Shown here: positions 14,537 to 15,048 of the stretch, piece by piece | How the letters are laid out: every line of letters begins with the position of its first letter | Position numbering within the stretch: position 1 is the first letter of the stretch | Source of the DNA: Chloroflexi bacterium RBG_16_51_16 | Lineage (GTDB): Bacteria > Chloroflexota > Anaerolineae > Anaerolineales > Villigracilaceae | Direction: 5' to 3' | DNA length: 15,048 nucleotides | Assembly: GCA_001796785.1 (NCBI GenBank) | Contig: MGNL01000041.1 | Coordinates: 1 to 15,048, forward strand | Notes under the pieces: generated by a model | Told to the model about the DNA's origin: nothing | Seen by the model: only the letters and a program-made list of their open reading frames with translations | Databases searched by the model: none | Program-made: the position numbers and the translations under genes

Positions 14537-14602
14537 ATTTGGTTTGGAATACGATCCAGTCAGCTTTGTCCGATGGATGGATAAAGTTTGCCGGACTCGT
14601 TC

Positions 14603-15048
14603 CTAGATCGTATCGGCAAACGTCCGCTCCATGCTGCGGAAATAAAACAGGCCGCTTACCAGGATGAGCAGGGATATGGCAGCGGACAGCCATAACGCAG
14701 CGTCCGGTCCGTTGCCTGCTCCGAGCAAGGACCAGCGGAAGCCGTTGATCACTCCGGCCATCGGATTGAGCGAATAAACCAGGCGCCAGTTCTCGGAAAT
14801 CACCTGGTCGGAATAAGCTACTGGAGTAATGAAAAACCAGATTTGCGTAATGAATGGCAGGGCATAGTTGACATCGCGGTAACGGACGTTGAACGCGGAT
14901 AACCAGAGAGCCACACCGAGTGCGGACAGGATCGCGAATACCAAGAAGAGGGGCAAGGCCCAGATCGCATTCACAGAGGGGGTAACCTTATAAATGATCA
15001 TGAGCACAATCAGGATCACAAAGGCGATTGCAAAATCCACCAGTCCGG
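14603..15048 (-). CDS. wzm: ABC-2 polysaccharide permease (Wzm type), N-terminus cut by window edge
   Basis: The frame is open to the right edge, so the N-terminal part is missing; 147 residues remain of a family usually about 260-280. Four hydrophobic segments are visible (roughly residues 4-22, 28-50, 60-80 and 114-134 of the fragment). Typical Wzm/TagG signatures are present: NVRYRDVNY, FFITPVAY, SLNPMAGVINGFR and the ending GLFYFRSMERTFADTI. It forms the membrane channel partner of the ATPase encoded 66 bases downstream and exports undecaprenyl-linked glycan. A GTG near 15040 is not a real start, since family sequence continues upstream of it (GLVDFAI). Confidence 0.92.
   Translation of the reverse strand, partial: GLVDFAIAFVILIVLMIIYKVTPSVNAIWALPLFLVFAILSALGVALWLSAFNVRYRDVNYALPFITQIWFFITPVAYSDQVISENWRLVYSLNPMAGVINGFRWSLLGAGNGPDAALWLSAAISLLILVSGLFYFRSMERTFADTI

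Noticed and set aside
14568..14596. Inverted repeat GTCCG/CGGAC between the permease and ATPase genes
   Set aside because: A five-base stem with a 19-base loop is expected by chance and has no supporting features.

Overview
The window is one side of a surface-polysaccharide gene cluster. Fifteen genes are recognisable. All lie on the minus strand, read from high to low coordinates, with gaps from a 1-base overlap to about 75 bases. Both end genes run off the window. There is no stretch over 300 bases without a gene, no RNA gene, no insertion sequence and no CRISPR array. Base composition is close to half GC. Gene styles (a LapA-like small membrane protein, a DUF4260 protein, a DUF4910/DUF2172 peptidase-like protein, SpsF-like cytidylyltransferase, Wzm/Wzt-type exporter) are compatible with an environmental bacterium, perhaps Chloroflexota/Anaerolineae. 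That placement is inference from gene style and was not tested by a search.

In transcription order, the export end is at the right edge: the C-terminal half of an ABC-2 polysaccharide permease (Wzm type), then its ATPase with a C-terminal glycan-recognition domain (Wzt type). Next come a large capsule-type GT-B protein, a SAM methyltransferase whose start overlaps the previous stop, and a multi-membrane-span protein that looks like a GT-C glycosyltransferase with a C-terminal soluble domain.

The middle is sugar-nucleotide chemistry: a PseB-type UDP-GlcNAc 4,6-dehydratase, an RmlD-like NAD(P)-dependent reductase, a small DUF4260 membrane protein, a NeuB-family sialic/nonulosonic acid synthase and a GT4 glycosyltransferase. 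The left end holds a LapA-like two-span membrane protein, an AAC(3)-fold acetyltransferase, a DUF4910 zinc-peptidase-like protein, an SpsF/NeuA-like cytidylyltransferase and, cut by the window edge, a GT-A-like putative glycosyltransferase.

My reading is that the cluster makes, modifies (acetyl, methyl) and exports a glycan containing at least one nonulosonic acid or related deoxyamino sugar. The set is unusual because the first (PseB) and last (synthase, CMP-transferase) steps of a nonulosonate pathway are present. The usual aminotransferase, GNAT acetyltransferase and UDP-sugar hydrolase are absent from the visible part, while an AAC(3)-fold acetyltransferase and a peptidase-fold enzyme sit beside the late genes. 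A second, independent oddity is a roughly helically spaced run of DnaA-box-like 9-mers inside the 3' end of the reductase gene.
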